From the NCBI GenBank assembly GCA_051647125.1, contig JBOFDP010000098.1:1-31488 (forward strand): a stretch of DNA of 31,488 bases, written 5' to 3'. Within the stretch, counting starts at the first letter, position 1, and the number at the start of each line of letters is the position of its first letter. The position numbers were made by a program, and so were the translations under genes. Source of the DNA: JBOFDP01 sp051647125 (GTDB lineage Bacteria > Bacteroidota > Bacteroidia > Chitinophagales > Chitinophagaceae). Under the pieces are notes generated by a model. That model was not told the origin of the DNA. It was given only the letters and a program-made list of their open reading frames with translations, and did no database searches. Shown here in pieces: positions 8,769 through 17,690 of this stretch.

Positions 8769-10486
8769 TGACCAGTATTAGGATAGTTTTATGTAGTATA
8801 CTATATCTTAGTTGCATTGCCCTTATTGCTCAAGATAAAAAAGAAAAAAGCCAGCCCATAGAATTATTACATGCCGATAGTTATAGAGTGATTAAAATAA
8901 ATGATTCTGTAGAGTTTCGTTATCTCGTAGGAAATGTATTTATCAGGCAAGGAGATATTTTTTTTATGAGTGATAGTATGATTGAGAATTTATATACTAA
9001 AACCATTGAATGTTTTGGAAATAATCAAATCATTAAAGATGATACCAATAGAGTTTTTGCTGATTATATTCAATATTTTATAAATACTAAAATTGCTTTT
9101 TTAGCTAAAAATGTTATCCTAAAAAGTGGACAAGCTACATTAGAAACACCCAATGCTACCTATGATGCAGGAAATAAAATTTTTAGTTTCGAACATACCG
9201 GCATACTCAAAAAAGACAGTATTGTAGTAACCTCTCAAAAAGGACTTTATAACCAAAAACTTCAAAAAAGTGTGTTCTATATTAACACCCATCTCATTCA
9301 TCCTGAATTTATTCTATATGCTGATTCTTTAGCCTTTTTCCCTTCAAATAATACAATCTTTTTTATTTCTCCCTCCGTCTTAGAAACCAAAGATAATAAA
9401 CAAAAAATCTACGCCATTGATGGATTCTACAATATCCCTAAAGAATATATTTTACTTACTCAAAGATCCTTTATTTGGGATAGTTCTTCATGTGCTATTG
9501 CGGATACTATAGAAAGTTTTAAAAATAAAAATCATACTTTTTTACGAAATAATGGATATGTTTTTGATACTGTACAAAAAAGTATTCTTGTGGCTCAACA
9601 TATTTTTATAAATGATAGTATAGAGGAAGCTTTAGCCACCATCTACCCTTACTGGGTTTATTATAATGAAAAAGATACCACCGTATTACGTGCCGATACA
9701 TTTTGGTCAAAACCTTTAAAATATGTAGACTCTAATACCTATAGCCCACTTCGTGAGAAAATGGATTCTCTCGAAAAAATAAACAAGAATCCCAAATTTA
9801 TGTTAGGATATCATAATGTGAGGGGATATAACGATTCTATGCAACTTTATTGCGATAGTCTTTTTTATTCTGATGAAGATTCTGTTATGAGGCTTATAAA
9901 AAGACCCATTATGTGGAATATAAACAACCAAATTACTGGAGATACTATATATTTATATTTTGATAAAAAAGAACCTCAAAAAATGCATATTCCACATTTC
10001 AATTTTATTATTAGAAAAGAGTTTGATACCAATATCTACTCTCAAATAAAATCAGAAAATAATTGGACTTATTTTTCAAAAAATAACATCGATAGTATCT
10101 GGCTTTTTGAGAATGTTCAGGTAATCTATTATTCCAAAGATGATTCTAATGCATTGGCAGCAATCAGCTATATTACTTCAGACAGTGCTTTTGTAAAGTT
10201 TAATGACTCAAAAATTGTACGACTAAAATTTTTAGGAAATTATAAAGGATTACACTACCCACCAGAAAAATATCCAAGTGAAAAAAAATTTTTAGAAAAT
10301 TTTAAATGCTTAGATTCCTTACGACCTACTTCTATGCAATATGTTATTAACTATTTAAGACTTGATACGACTTATAGGCTGCAATTTGTATATCCCAAGC
10401 CCTTTTTTCCAAATTCTGTTATAAAACGACCCGACGAAGATTATCGATTAATCCCCCCTAAAAAACAATCTAAAAATAAAAAATAA
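8768..10486 (+). CDS. OstA/LptA-like periplasmic protein
   Basis: A secreted protein of 572 residues with a signal peptide (hydrophobic to about residue 21, ending LIAQ). The first half reads like the OstA/LptA fold: repeated short strands with segments such as GNVFIRQGDIFFMSDS (about 57-72) and ATLETPNATYDAGNKIF (about 125-141). It is probably a bridge or scaffold component for LPS transport from inner to outer membrane, partnering the divergent LptD-like protein. Much longer than E. coli LptA (~185 residues); long OstA-like proteins of this kind are familiar in Bacteroidota. The start ATG overlaps the MCE stop (TAATG). Function is inferred from the fold and the neighbours. Confidence 0.82.
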   Translation: MTSIRIVLCSILYLSCIALIAQDKKEKSQPIELLHADSYRVIKINDSVEFRYLVGNVFIRQGDIFFMSDSMIENLYTKTIECFGNNQIIKDDTNRVFADYIQYFINTKIAFLAKNVILKSGQATLETPNATYDAGNKIFSFEHTGILKKDSIVVTSQKGLYNQKLQKSVFYINTHLIHPEFILYADSLAFFPSNNTIFFISPSVLETKDNKQKIYAIDGFYNIPKEYILLTQRSFIWDSSSCAIADTIESFKNKNHTFLRNNGYVFDTVQKSILVAQHIFINDSIEEALATIYPYWVYYNEKDTTVLRADTFWSKPLKYVDSNTYSPLREKMDSLEKINKNPKFMLGYHNVRGYNDSMQLYCDSLFYSDEDSVMRLIKRPIMWNINNQITGDTIYLYFDKKEPQKMHIPHFNFIIRKEFDTNIYSQIKSENNWTYFSKNNIDSIWLFENVQVIYYSKDDSNALAAISYITSDSAFVKFNDSKIVRLKFLGNYKGLHYPPEKYPSEKKFLENFKCLDSLRPTSMQYVINYLRLDTTYRLQFVYPKPFFPNSVIKRPDEDYRLIPPKKQSKNKK

Positions 10487-10492
10487 TACACA

Positions 10493-10957
10493 ATGAAAGT
10501 ACTCATGGTTTGTTTAGGAAATATTTGTAGAAGTACCTTAGCTCAAGGCATTTTAGAAAAGAAAATACAAGAACATGAATTAAACTGGGAGGTAGATAGC
10601 GCTGGCACCAATGGTATGTGGAATGAAGGGCATCGCCCTTATAGGTTTTCTATACAGGTAGCTCAACAACATGATATTGATATTACCACTCAACAAGCTC
10701 GCCAACTACTACCTCAAGATATTGATTTATTTGATAAAATTTGGGTAATGGACAAACAAAATTATATAGATACCAAGCATATTTTTAAAAACCATTTTCA
10801 ACCCCAAAAAATATCACTTATCTTAGATATATTACCACATAAAAAAAATCAAAGTATTGCTGACCCCTACACCAAAGGCATAGAAGCCTTTGAAGATGTT
10901 TATCATATTTTAGACGAAGCCTGCGAGGCTATTATCCAAAAGTATAAAAATTCATAA
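10493..10957 (+). CDS. Low-molecular-weight protein tyrosine phosphatase
   Basis: A 154-residue cytosolic phosphatase of the arsenate-reductase-like LMW-PTP fold. The phosphate-binding loop CLGNICRS (nucleophile Cys7, Arg13) is at the N-terminus, SAGT follows at 36-39, and the general acid Asp124 sits in DPYTKG. All catalytic residues are present and the length is typical. It is the last gene of the amidase run, 6 nt after the OstA-like stop. Such phosphatases can act on tyrosine kinases of surface polysaccharide export, but no such kinase is visible here, so the substrate is unknown. It converges on the pseudogene at 10969 with 11 nt between the stops and no evident terminator. Confidence 0.95.
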   Translation: MKVLMVCLGNICRSTLAQGILEKKIQEHELNWEVDSAGTNGMWNEGHRPYRFSIQVAQQHDIDITTQQARQLLPQDIDLFDKIWVMDKQNYIDTKHIFKNHFQPQKISLILDILPHKKNQSIADPYTKGIEAFEDVYHILDEACEAIIQKYKNS

Positions 10958-10968
10958 CCTATAAGTAT

Positions 10969-12053
10969 TTACTTTCCCGATTTGTGTCTATTATCTTCTT
11001 TACACAACATTTGACAATTTTCTCTACTTGTTTTTCCGCCTTCGTGCCAAGGGGAGATATGGTCGGCTTCCATATCATTTATCTCAAAATGTGCTTTACA
11101 TTGACTACAAATACCTTTTTGCTTTTCATAGGCTTCTCGTTTTTGATTATCGGTAAAGGCACGGATATTCAGATATTTTTCTTTACGGGTTAATACATAT
11201 TCGTAAATTCCTTTTTTATTAGTAACATCGTCATCTTGCATCAGTTGGGATATTTCGGTTTCCAATTTTTGGTGGTCAAGTCTGGGTTCTTTAAATTCAT
11301 TATATAAAGTTTCCCAATCTACACCTTTCATTTCTTTGCGTACTTTTGGAAAAGTGGCTTTTACCCAATTAATTACACTTTGAAAATAAAGCCAAATTTC
11401 GTTCGCATTTGGCTCGTGTTTTTGTGTTCCCATATAGATTTCTATATTGCCTTTTGAAATCCAACTAATAGCAGTTTCTAAATACTCTTGCCGAATAGGA
11501 GAACCCGTTATATAATCTTTTGCTATGTTGTAAGCCACGCAGCCGTTCTTACTAAAATATCTTTTCGCATCTGATACCCATGAGCCAGCATATACGGCAT
11601 TTCTTAACTCTTGGTCAGTGAGTTTTTCGCCAGCTATATTAATAGTTCTAAACCATTTTAATTTTTCACTCTCTTCATCTTCGCACAAATAAATCATTAG
11701 TTTGTAATTGAGTATTTACTCTTGTTCATCTTTTGTAAAATTTTCAAAATACCGCATAGTATAGGAAAAATTGTTGTGTACAAATTGGCAAATAGATATG
11801 GTGCGTTGTTGCCCATCTATCACTTCAAAATGTCCGTTTTCTCCCACTGACCAATACATTACATTGAGCGGAAAATGATTGGTAAGGGGGTATCTATTAC
11901 CGCTTCTCGTTGTTTGTCTTTGTATATAAATTCCCTTTGATAAGGTGGGCGAATATCCAATTTGCCGCCATAGCCCAAAACGCCGTTTTCTGCATTATCT
12001 TGATAGCCCTGCGTCAACTCTCTCACCGTAATTTCTTGTAATTTTATTTGCAT
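10969..12053 (-). pseudogene. DUF262 / HNH nuclease protein, broken by a frameshift and a stop
   Basis: Remains of one gene starting at ATG 12053. The N-terminal part has the DUF262 (ParB/GmrSD-like) motifs IRPPYQREFIY and, after a frameshift, EVIDGQQRTISICQF. The C-terminal part ends in an HNH nuclease domain: CSQC, then ADHISPWHEGGKTSRENC and NRHK. Two lesions are readable: a C run (11886-11890, minus strand) is one base short, since adding one C restores frame from AVIDTP into LTNHFPLNVMYW; and TAA at 11716-11718 interrupts DEQE-ILNYKLMIYL in the restored frame. The downstream 242-codon frame is open, so a C-terminal fragment could be made. Reconstructed length is about 360 residues. It starts 6 nt after the stop of the coiled-coil pseudogene, so the two were one operon. 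Confidence 0.88.
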
Positions 12054-12059
12054 AATATT

Positions 12060-13271
12060 TTATTGTTTTATTTGTGGTAGTTTATTGACTATTTTATCTA
12101 CTAATTTATAAATAAATTTTTTTTCTTCTTTACTCTTTTTCTCAGATGATTGTTGTACTTGTTGCATACCTGCAAAATAGTTGGCTATTTGATTCCATTT
12201 CACTCGTTCTCTTGCTTCCTCTAATTGAATTTTTTCTGGGTTAGTATCTCCTTTTAATAGCTCTAATCCTTTTTCGTTTAATCCATTAGCTACATTATTG
12301 GATATAGCATAAATGGCAGATAAATTTCTCTTGTCTTGGTTAATTTTTTCTAGGTTATGACTATTATCTTAATAAGTTTAAACATACCTGTAATAAAAGC
12401 TGCAACTAATAAAGCAAGAGGTATTTTGACAATAAGAAAACTTATGGAATTATACAAATTTTCTAATAACACTTGATTTTCTTGTGGTTTTAAAAAATCA
12501 TCGTATATAGATATTGACATAAAAATTATAGCTGCTATACCAAATACTATAGAAACACCCCTCAACCCCAAGCCAACTTTTGATATAATTTCATATTATT
12601 ATTAGTTTCACTCAAAAAATCAGCAAATTGTTTTATGAGTTTTACTCGCTTATTCGCATCGTCTTCGGCTGTTTCTATTTGATTCTTACAATTCAATTGC
12701 TTTTGTTGAAGATGTGCTTGTAACTTCTCTTTTTTGATAGTCCGGATTAAGCTGTTGTATTTGTTCTCCAACTTGTTGCTTGTTGCTTGTTTTGTTCTTT
12801 TTTTTCTGCAAGTTCAGCTATTTCATTATTTAATCCATCTCCTTGCTTACGCAAACTATCTAACTCTTGTTTCAAAACAGAAACAACTTCTTTGGCAATC
12901 GTTATTCTATTTCCGTCTTTATCTTCATAGCTACCAATCATTTCTACTAAATTGGTGTGCTGGGTTTCTAATTTCTTGATTTGTTCTTGTAGTGTTTCTT
13001 TCTTTATGTTTAATTGCTCTATGTCTTTAGTTCCTTGCTTCAGTAATTTTAATACTTCATCAAACTTTATGCTATTCAGTGCTTGTAGTGCCTCGCTAAA
13101 ACCCGTTCGCCGACTCCCAAATGAACCAAATTTTATATTCTCATTATTAAAATTATCCATTAATGAATAAACATAATCATTTGAATGCGTTGCCACATAA
13201 CCTAAAAACTTTTGCATTACATCTAATGCTTCAATTTGCTGTTGCTTGGTATAAGTTTTTTCTTCACTCAT
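12060..13271 (-). pseudogene. Coiled-coil protein with two membrane helices, broken by four frameshifts
   Basis: Fragments in three frames join into one protein of about 400 residues starting MSEEKTYTKQQQIE at ATG 13271 and ending NKLPQIKQ at 12060. The first ~250 residues are Lys/Glu/Gln-rich helices that look like coiled coil. Two hydrophobic segments follow (around VSIVFGIAAIIFMSI and SFLIVKIPLALLVAAFI), then a charged C-terminal tail. Lesions: a 7-bp tandem duplication at 12778-12791; one extra A in a run (12730-12735); one missing G in a run (12566-12569); and a shift near 12355-12365. I do not recognise the family. It lies between the EcoRI-type methyltransferase and DUF262-HNH remnants, so it was probably a partner of both. 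Confidence 0.8.
12771..12791 (-). repeat. 7-bp tandem duplication causing a frameshift
   Basis: On the minus strand AACAAGC occurs twice in tandem (12791-12785 and 12784-12778), followed by a partial third copy, AACAAGT. Removing one copy restores the frame from EQNKQQ into VGEQIQQLNPDYQK. This looks like a slipped-strand duplication that broke the coiled-coil gene. Confidence 0.75.
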
Positions 13272-13305
13272 ATTTTCTCTATTTTAATAGTTAATAAATA
13301 TTTTT

Positions 13306-14357
13306 TCATAGCTTCTTATTTCTTATGATAATACGAGCATATACTTTATTAACTTTATATCCCTCCGTTGTTAAATACTTGCCATTATTATCCTTTACAT
13401 ATAATAAAAAATCTCTTTTGTTTGATATTGGAAATTTTGTAATAGGATCTCTAAATTTCTCATATTTTTTTGTAGGAACAAAATTATCTTCACCAATACC
13501 AAGCGTCATTATCTCAAATTGTTCAGGATTATATTTATCTAAGAAAGTGATAGGCACACCCATAGCACCCGCATAATCCATAGGTATATCTTTGGTTTTG
13601 TCTACATTGATAGCATCGTAATTATCATATTTGAGATATTCTTCCGCAGTATATTTTTTATACAATATCAAATCTTCGTGCCGTTTATTAATGTCAAGAT
13701 TAGTAAACCAAACTACACCCGAAACTCTAATCATACCTTCTTTATGATTTCCTGCTGTGGCATAATCTTCATAATGCTTATTTATAAAATGACCCGCACC
13801 ATCAGAAAATCCATACCCCAACCAAAGTTTATTTTCCTTGATGAGTTTAAATATATCTTTATAAGTAATAGCATTTTGATATCCTATAATGATAAATTTT
13901 TTATCGTATTCTATGAGTTGAGCTTATTGGGTTAGTAACCACAATATCTGCCTATTGTAATAGTTTTATACTCTCTTCGCTTCTAAAATCACCATCATTT
14001 TTCAGTTTTTGTATACCGATTTTCGTGGGGTCGGGTATGTTGTTGCCATTAGTATCACCTGTGTATTCCAAATAAATAGCTTTTTCACTTTGGTTTTGGC
14101 TAAACAAATCGGCATTTTGATTTTTGTAGCAAGTGGTAATCAACTTTTTTATTCCCAAGCTATTGAAACGATAAGAAAAATAGTGAAAAAAATTACTTAC
14201 TCGTGGGTCATCGCAATTGCAATAGATTACTTTGTCTTTAAAATGTTGTAAGTAATGGCTTAGCTCTCTTTCTATATCTGATAGTTGGGTATAAAACTCA
14301 TCTTTCTTCGCCGTCTTTGCCTGATTGCAAATTTTTATTTGAAACATTATTAGCCAT
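13306..14357 (-). pseudogene. EcoRI-type adenine-specific DNA methyltransferase, inactivated
   Basis: Remains of a DNA N6-adenine methyltransferase resembling M.EcoRI: KKDEFYTQ, then VIYCNCDDPRVSNFF near the N-terminus, and AGHFINKHYEDYATAG in the C-terminal half. The start is ATG 14357 (MANNVSNKNLQ), upstream of a one-base frameshift near 14325 that leads into AKTAKKDEFYTQ. A TAG at 13952-13954 replaces an expected codon in IKLLQ-ADIVVTNP. Right after NP a deletion of about ten codons with a frame change (around 13920-13935) removes the rest of the catalytic NPPF motif and joins to QLIEYDKKF. From there the frame is open to the stop at 13306. The loss of motif IV means no active enzyme. The coiled-coil pseudogene starts 34 nt downstream. 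Confidence 0.9.
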
Positions 14358-14408
14358 TTTTTGATATTGTATTTATATATTTTTATACAATGATAAATTT
14401 TTCAATAG

Positions 14409-14416
14409 CAAAGATA
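14409..14416 (-). promoter_or_regulatory. Candidate -7 promoter element of the decayed methyltransferase operon
   Basis: TATCTTTG on the minus strand matches TAnnTTTG and lies about 52 nt before ATG 14357, in the gap behind the LolC/E-like gene. If active, the three pseudogenes may still be transcribed. Confidence 0.4.
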
Positions 14417-14457
14417 GCTTTTTTATTAAATATTTTATTGAAGAGTATGTTTTTCTC

Positions 14458-15672
14458 TTACTTAAATCTCAAAATTTTCATTGGTGAAAATGTTCCTACA
14501 AAAAGAGCAGGAATAAACAAACTAAGTATACAAATTATAAAGATACCCAAAACTAATAGGATAGTTTCAGGAATGTTCACTAATACTTCGGCTTTAGCTA
14601 TCATATAGTCTGATTGATTGAGGGTAATAAAACCAAAATAATCCTGTAAAAATACAAATCCTAATCCAAGCAAAACCCCCCAAAAAATACCTTTCACTAT
14701 CCAGGGCATACCCGAAAAAATAATAATTTTTTGTATTGCAAACTTAGTTGCTCCAAAAGAAAAAAGAATACCTATCATCGTACCTCGTTCTATGACAAAT
14801 ACCAAAAAAACAGCTATGATATTGATAATAATTAGAAGTCCAAAAATGGCTAAAGCAATGTGTTCTGTTACACGTTGAAAATTAAGCCATTCAAAAATAA
14901 AACTTAATGTTTTATTAAGGGTAAAACTACTCCAATACAAAGGTAATTTATCCAACAAATTCATATTTATTATTTCTATATCCTTTACCCTATTTTTAGG
15001 AATATATACTTCATATCCCCCAATAGTTTCTAGTCCAATATGCTTAAAAAAAGATATATCACAAATAGCTATCTGTTTGTCATACTCATCCACATCTGTA
15101 TTATATATTCCTTGCACGATTACCAAGCGAGTACGAGGTTTTTCTTCATCTGTTTTAAAAATATGGAAAAGTACCTTATCTCCTACATCTACCTCTAATC
15201 GTTGTGCTGTTTTTTTAGAAATAAGAATTTGCTTGTAAGAACAACTATCTTTATTCAAAGAATTACCTTTAATAATAAATTTATTAAACATTTTCAAATC
15301 TTGAAGCCCTTTTAGCAAAAGTCCTTCCATGCTAGTTTTGCTTTGTACTATACCATATTGCGTAATAAAGGGTGAAAAAAAAAGAATGTTCTCATCTTGT
15401 TTTAAAACCTGTTCTACCTTATCATTCCTCAGTATCCCACTGTATTCTCCAAAAGGAAAAAGATTATTTTGTGTGAGTTGCACTCTAATATTTCCCCACA
15501 TGCTATACATTTTTTCACTAATAGTATTTCGAAATCCATTGACTAATGCAAAAATAATCATTAGCGTAGCTACACTCAAAGCCAACGACCATGAGGCTAT
15601 GAGGAGTATAAGTTTAGAAAAATTTTTCTCAGAGGTATAAATTTTTTGAGCTATAAAAAAAAGCTTATTCAA
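14458..15672 (-). CDS. LolC/LolE-type ABC transporter permease (FtsX fold)
   Basis: A protein of 404 residues with one N-terminal membrane helix (about 19-44), a large periplasmic domain (about 45-265) and three C-terminal helices, ending SPMKILRFK. This is the MacB/LolC/LolE architecture. The closest role is release of lipoproteins from the inner membrane (LolCDE), but other FtsX-like permeases share the layout. No LolD ATPase is in the window. No ATG lies near the conserved beginning NKLFFIAQKIY, so a TTG start at 15672 is used; the next in-frame ATG would cut into the first helix. It follows the TPR gene by 42 nt on the same strand and was probably cotranscribed with it. Confidence 0.85.
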   Translation of the reverse strand: MNKLFFIAQKIYTSEKNFSKLILLIASWSLALSVATLMIIFALVNGFRNTISEKMYSMWGNIRVQLTQNNLFPFGEYSGILRNDKVEQVLKQDENILFFSPFITQYGIVQSKTSMEGLLLKGLQDLKMFNKFIIKGNSLNKDSCSYKQILISKKTAQRLEVDVGDKVLFHIFKTDEEKPRTRLVIVQGIYNTDVDEYDKQIAICDISFFKHIGLETIGGYEVYIPKNRVKDIEIINMNLLDKLPLYWSSFTLNKTLSFIFEWLNFQRVTEHIALAIFGLLIIINIIAVFLVFVIERGTMIGILFSFGATKFAIQKIIIFSGMPWIVKGIFWGVLLGLGFVFLQDYFGFITLNQSDYMIAKAEVLVNIPETILLVLGIFIICILSLFIPALFVGTFSPMKILRFK

Positions 15673-15714
15673 TACTAAATAGGATTTAATTAATCTACTT
15701 ATATATTCTATAGA

Positions 15715-16365
15715 CTATCCCGGCATACGAGAAATATATCTTTCTACTTGCTTAATCTGAGTCACTAATTCAGGCGTTGTAGGATTTAATTGTTTTACTT
15801 TCCTAAAATATTGTTTCGCACCTCTAAACTCTCTTTTTGTCATTAAGATACTACACATTTGAAGATATGCAGTAGCTTCTGTTTCTTTATCTGGCAATCC
15901 TTTCCGAATAGCCTCCCGAACATATCCCTCCGATTCTTTCATTTTTCCTTTTTGCATAGCAATCATACCCATTTGCAACATACTCGCCCCTTGAGCATCG
16001 TTCATAGGCAATCCTAAATCTAATCCTTTTTTCATCATCGTTTCTGCCTTATTAAGATCTTGATTTGCCATTGCTAAATGTCCTTGCAAAGTATAATACA
16101 CCGAACGAATAGGCTTAATCAATAATTTCGGAAACCATATAATGGATAATATTTGTTGTGCCCCTGCAATATTGCCCTTTTCTAAATAACTTTGAATAAC
16201 ACGTAATGGACCAAATAAAAAATGAGTAACTATTAATATCAAAGCCAACCCATAAAAGGGCCAAGCAAATCCTAAACTGCCATAAATATTAAATATTACA
16301 CCTCCTAAGAGAAATAACACACCTATTTGAAAGCGCCAACGAATAATAAAGTTATAAAAATTCAT
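15715..16365 (-). CDS. TPR-repeat inner-membrane protein
   Basis: A protein of 216 residues with two adjacent hydrophobic helices near the N-terminus (about 12-32 and 34-52), followed by tetratricopeptide-like helical repeats (about 90-208) with the usual small and large residues, for example GHLAMANQDLNKAETMMKKG and AYLQMCSILMTKREFRGAKQ. TPR domains bind partner proteins; the partner is unknown. Anchored with its repeats on one side of the membrane, it may help assemble an envelope complex, possibly with the LolC/E-like permease just downstream. The start is ATG 16365, 24 nt after a -7 promoter element. Similar short TPR membrane proteins are common in Bacteroidota and mostly uncharacterised. 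Confidence 0.85.
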   Translation of the reverse strand: MNFYNFIIRWRFQIGVLFLLGGVIFNIYGSLGFAWPFYGLALILIVTHFLFGPLRVIQSYLEKGNIAGAQQILSIIWFPKLLIKPIRSVYYTLQGHLAMANQDLNKAETMMKKGLDLGLPMNDAQGASMLQMGMIAMQKGKMKESEGYVREAIRKGLPDKETEATAYLQMCSILMTKREFRGAKQYFRKVKQLNPTTPELVTQIKQVERYISRMPG

Positions 16366-16388
16366 AATAATTAGTCTTTAATATGGCT

Positions 16389-16396
16389 CAAAGATA
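16389..16396 (-). promoter_or_regulatory. Candidate -7 promoter element of the TPR-permease unit
   Basis: TATCTTTG on the minus strand matches TAnnTTTG. It implies a start near 16382 and a leader of about 17 nt. It lies downstream of the terminator at 16440-16467, so the unit is probably transcribed independently of the region above it. Confidence 0.5.
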
Positions 16397-16435
16397 TTGC
16401 AAAAAAGAGAAATCAGCAGGAGTTTGTTTTTAAAA

Positions 16436-16467
16436 AAATAAAAAAGGCAAGCATTTTTATACTTGCC
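16436..16467 (-). terminator. Rho-independent terminator after the DctA-like pseudogene
   Basis: On the minus strand GGCAAG (16467-16462) pairs with CTTGCC (16451-16446) around a 10-nt loop, and a T-rich run follows. It sits just after the stop of the decayed symporter gene, as a leftover of its transcription unit. Confidence 0.8.
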
Positions 16468-16487
16468 CGTAATTTATCTTTAATAAT

Positions 16488-17573
16488 TTATGTAAAGATT
16501 TTAGCTACACTCTTGTTTTCTATTATTAATTTATCTATATTAGCTCGTAAATTTTTCTTTGAAATTTCACCTTCCCATCTACTTATTACTATGGCTGCCA
16601 TTCCATTCCAAATATGGTTTACAAAGACTCTTGTTTCGCTCATAAACCTATCAATACCCAATATAAAGGCATGCTCTCCACAGGCATTTTTCCACCCATA
16701 CCCATCAAAGTAGCTGTAAGTGTGATAAATCCAGAACCAGAAATACACTTGCTCCTTTAGAGGTAAGTATAGCTACTATAAGAATAACTATTTCATCTCC
16801 CAAACTAATTAGCCCAAAGCCTGAGCGATAAACATAGTAGCCATAATTCTATAAACTTAGTACCTTCTTAAATTAAAAGAATATCCTGCGGGGACTACAA
16901 AGCCTAGAGTTTCTTTTTTTAATCCGAGTTTGTCTAATTTTTTAATAACCCTAGCAATGCTGGTTCGGAAGAACTTGCATCGGCTACAATAATAATTTCA
17001 TCAATATTAAGTTTCAAGCATTTAAAAATAGAGAAGAATCCTGCAATGTAAGCAATAAGTCCTACGATAACCACAATAAATAAAATACCTGCTACATAGA
17101 ATGACCCTATAAGTGTTAGCAAATTACCTATAGCTTTGGTGCTAAAAGCCCTTATAAAACTATCTATAATTATATGTAATAGAAATCTGTAGTAGATAAA
17201 TTTTGAGCACCTTTCATAAATCCTTGTATAGCCGAAGCATTTAATGTTTTTACATCTACATTCATACCAGAACCGGGCTTCAAAACACCTACTATCAGTA
17301 ATCCACAAATTAGGGTAATAGCACTCACTACTTCAAAATAAATAAGTACCTTTATCTCGTTTGTACTAATATTTTTCGCATCTGTACTACGAACAAATCC
17401 TAAGGTAATGGTATAAAAAATAATAGGTGCTATAAATACTTTTATAAGTTTTATAAATCCATCTCCTAAAGGTTTTCAATGAGTCACAATGTTGCCAAAA
17501 TACAACCTATTAAACCTCCAATAATAACTGCAAAAATAATCCATACATATAATGAAGTAAGGTATCGTTTCAT
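16488..17573 (-). pseudogene. dctA: DctA/GltP-family dicarboxylate or glutamate symporter, multiply frameshifted
   Basis: Remains of a DAACS-family secondary transporter that would import C4-dicarboxylates or glutamate. From ATG 17573 (MKRYLTSLYVWIIFAVIIGG) the signature pieces appear in order but in different frames: PLGDGFIKLIKVFIAP, LKPGSGMNVD, ASSSEPAL (serine-rich loop), KLGLKKETLGFVVPAGYSFN, TMATMFIAQALG, SGFITLTATL and DRFMSETR. Stops come right after ILATL and after TDFYYI, and frameshifts occur near 16945, 16855 and 16745. The part between SFIRAFSTKAIGN and the serine loop is shorter than in the family, and the DGT after GYSFN is lost. Dicarboxylate (DctA) is favoured over glutamate by the GMNVD and GYSFN context. 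No functional protein is expected. Confidence 0.92.
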
Positions 17574-17653
17574 ATCTATTTTTTATTGAATAGTATAAGT
17601 AAAAAAATTTATTACAAGTATATTCTATTTTTTAATATTACATAATTATTTTT

Positions 17654-17681
17654 AAAGTAAAAGAGATAAAAACATTATCTC
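17654..17681 (-). terminator. Rho-independent terminator after the YeiH-family gene
   Basis: On the minus strand GAGATAA (17681-17675) pairs with TTATCTC (17669-17663) over a 5-nt loop and is followed by TTTTACTTT. It begins about 10 nt after the stop codon. Confidence 0.75.
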
Positions 17682-17690
17682 CTCTTCTTA

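Noticed and set aside
10969..11697. Stand-alone intact HNH endonuclease of 242 residues
   Set aside because: The sequence upstream continues the same protein through one stop codon and one C-run frameshift to a normal DUF262 N-terminus, so it is a fragment of a broken gene, although it could still be translated.
12350..12571. Small membrane protein of 73 residues as a separate gene
   Set aside because: The adjoining frames before and after join to it through single-base shifts, so it is the middle of the coiled-coil pseudogene.
10969..17573. Frameshifts as sequencing errors
   Set aside because: Lesions cluster in four neighbouring genes and include stop codons, a 7-bp duplication and deletions, while more than 25 other genes, many with long A/T runs, are undamaged.
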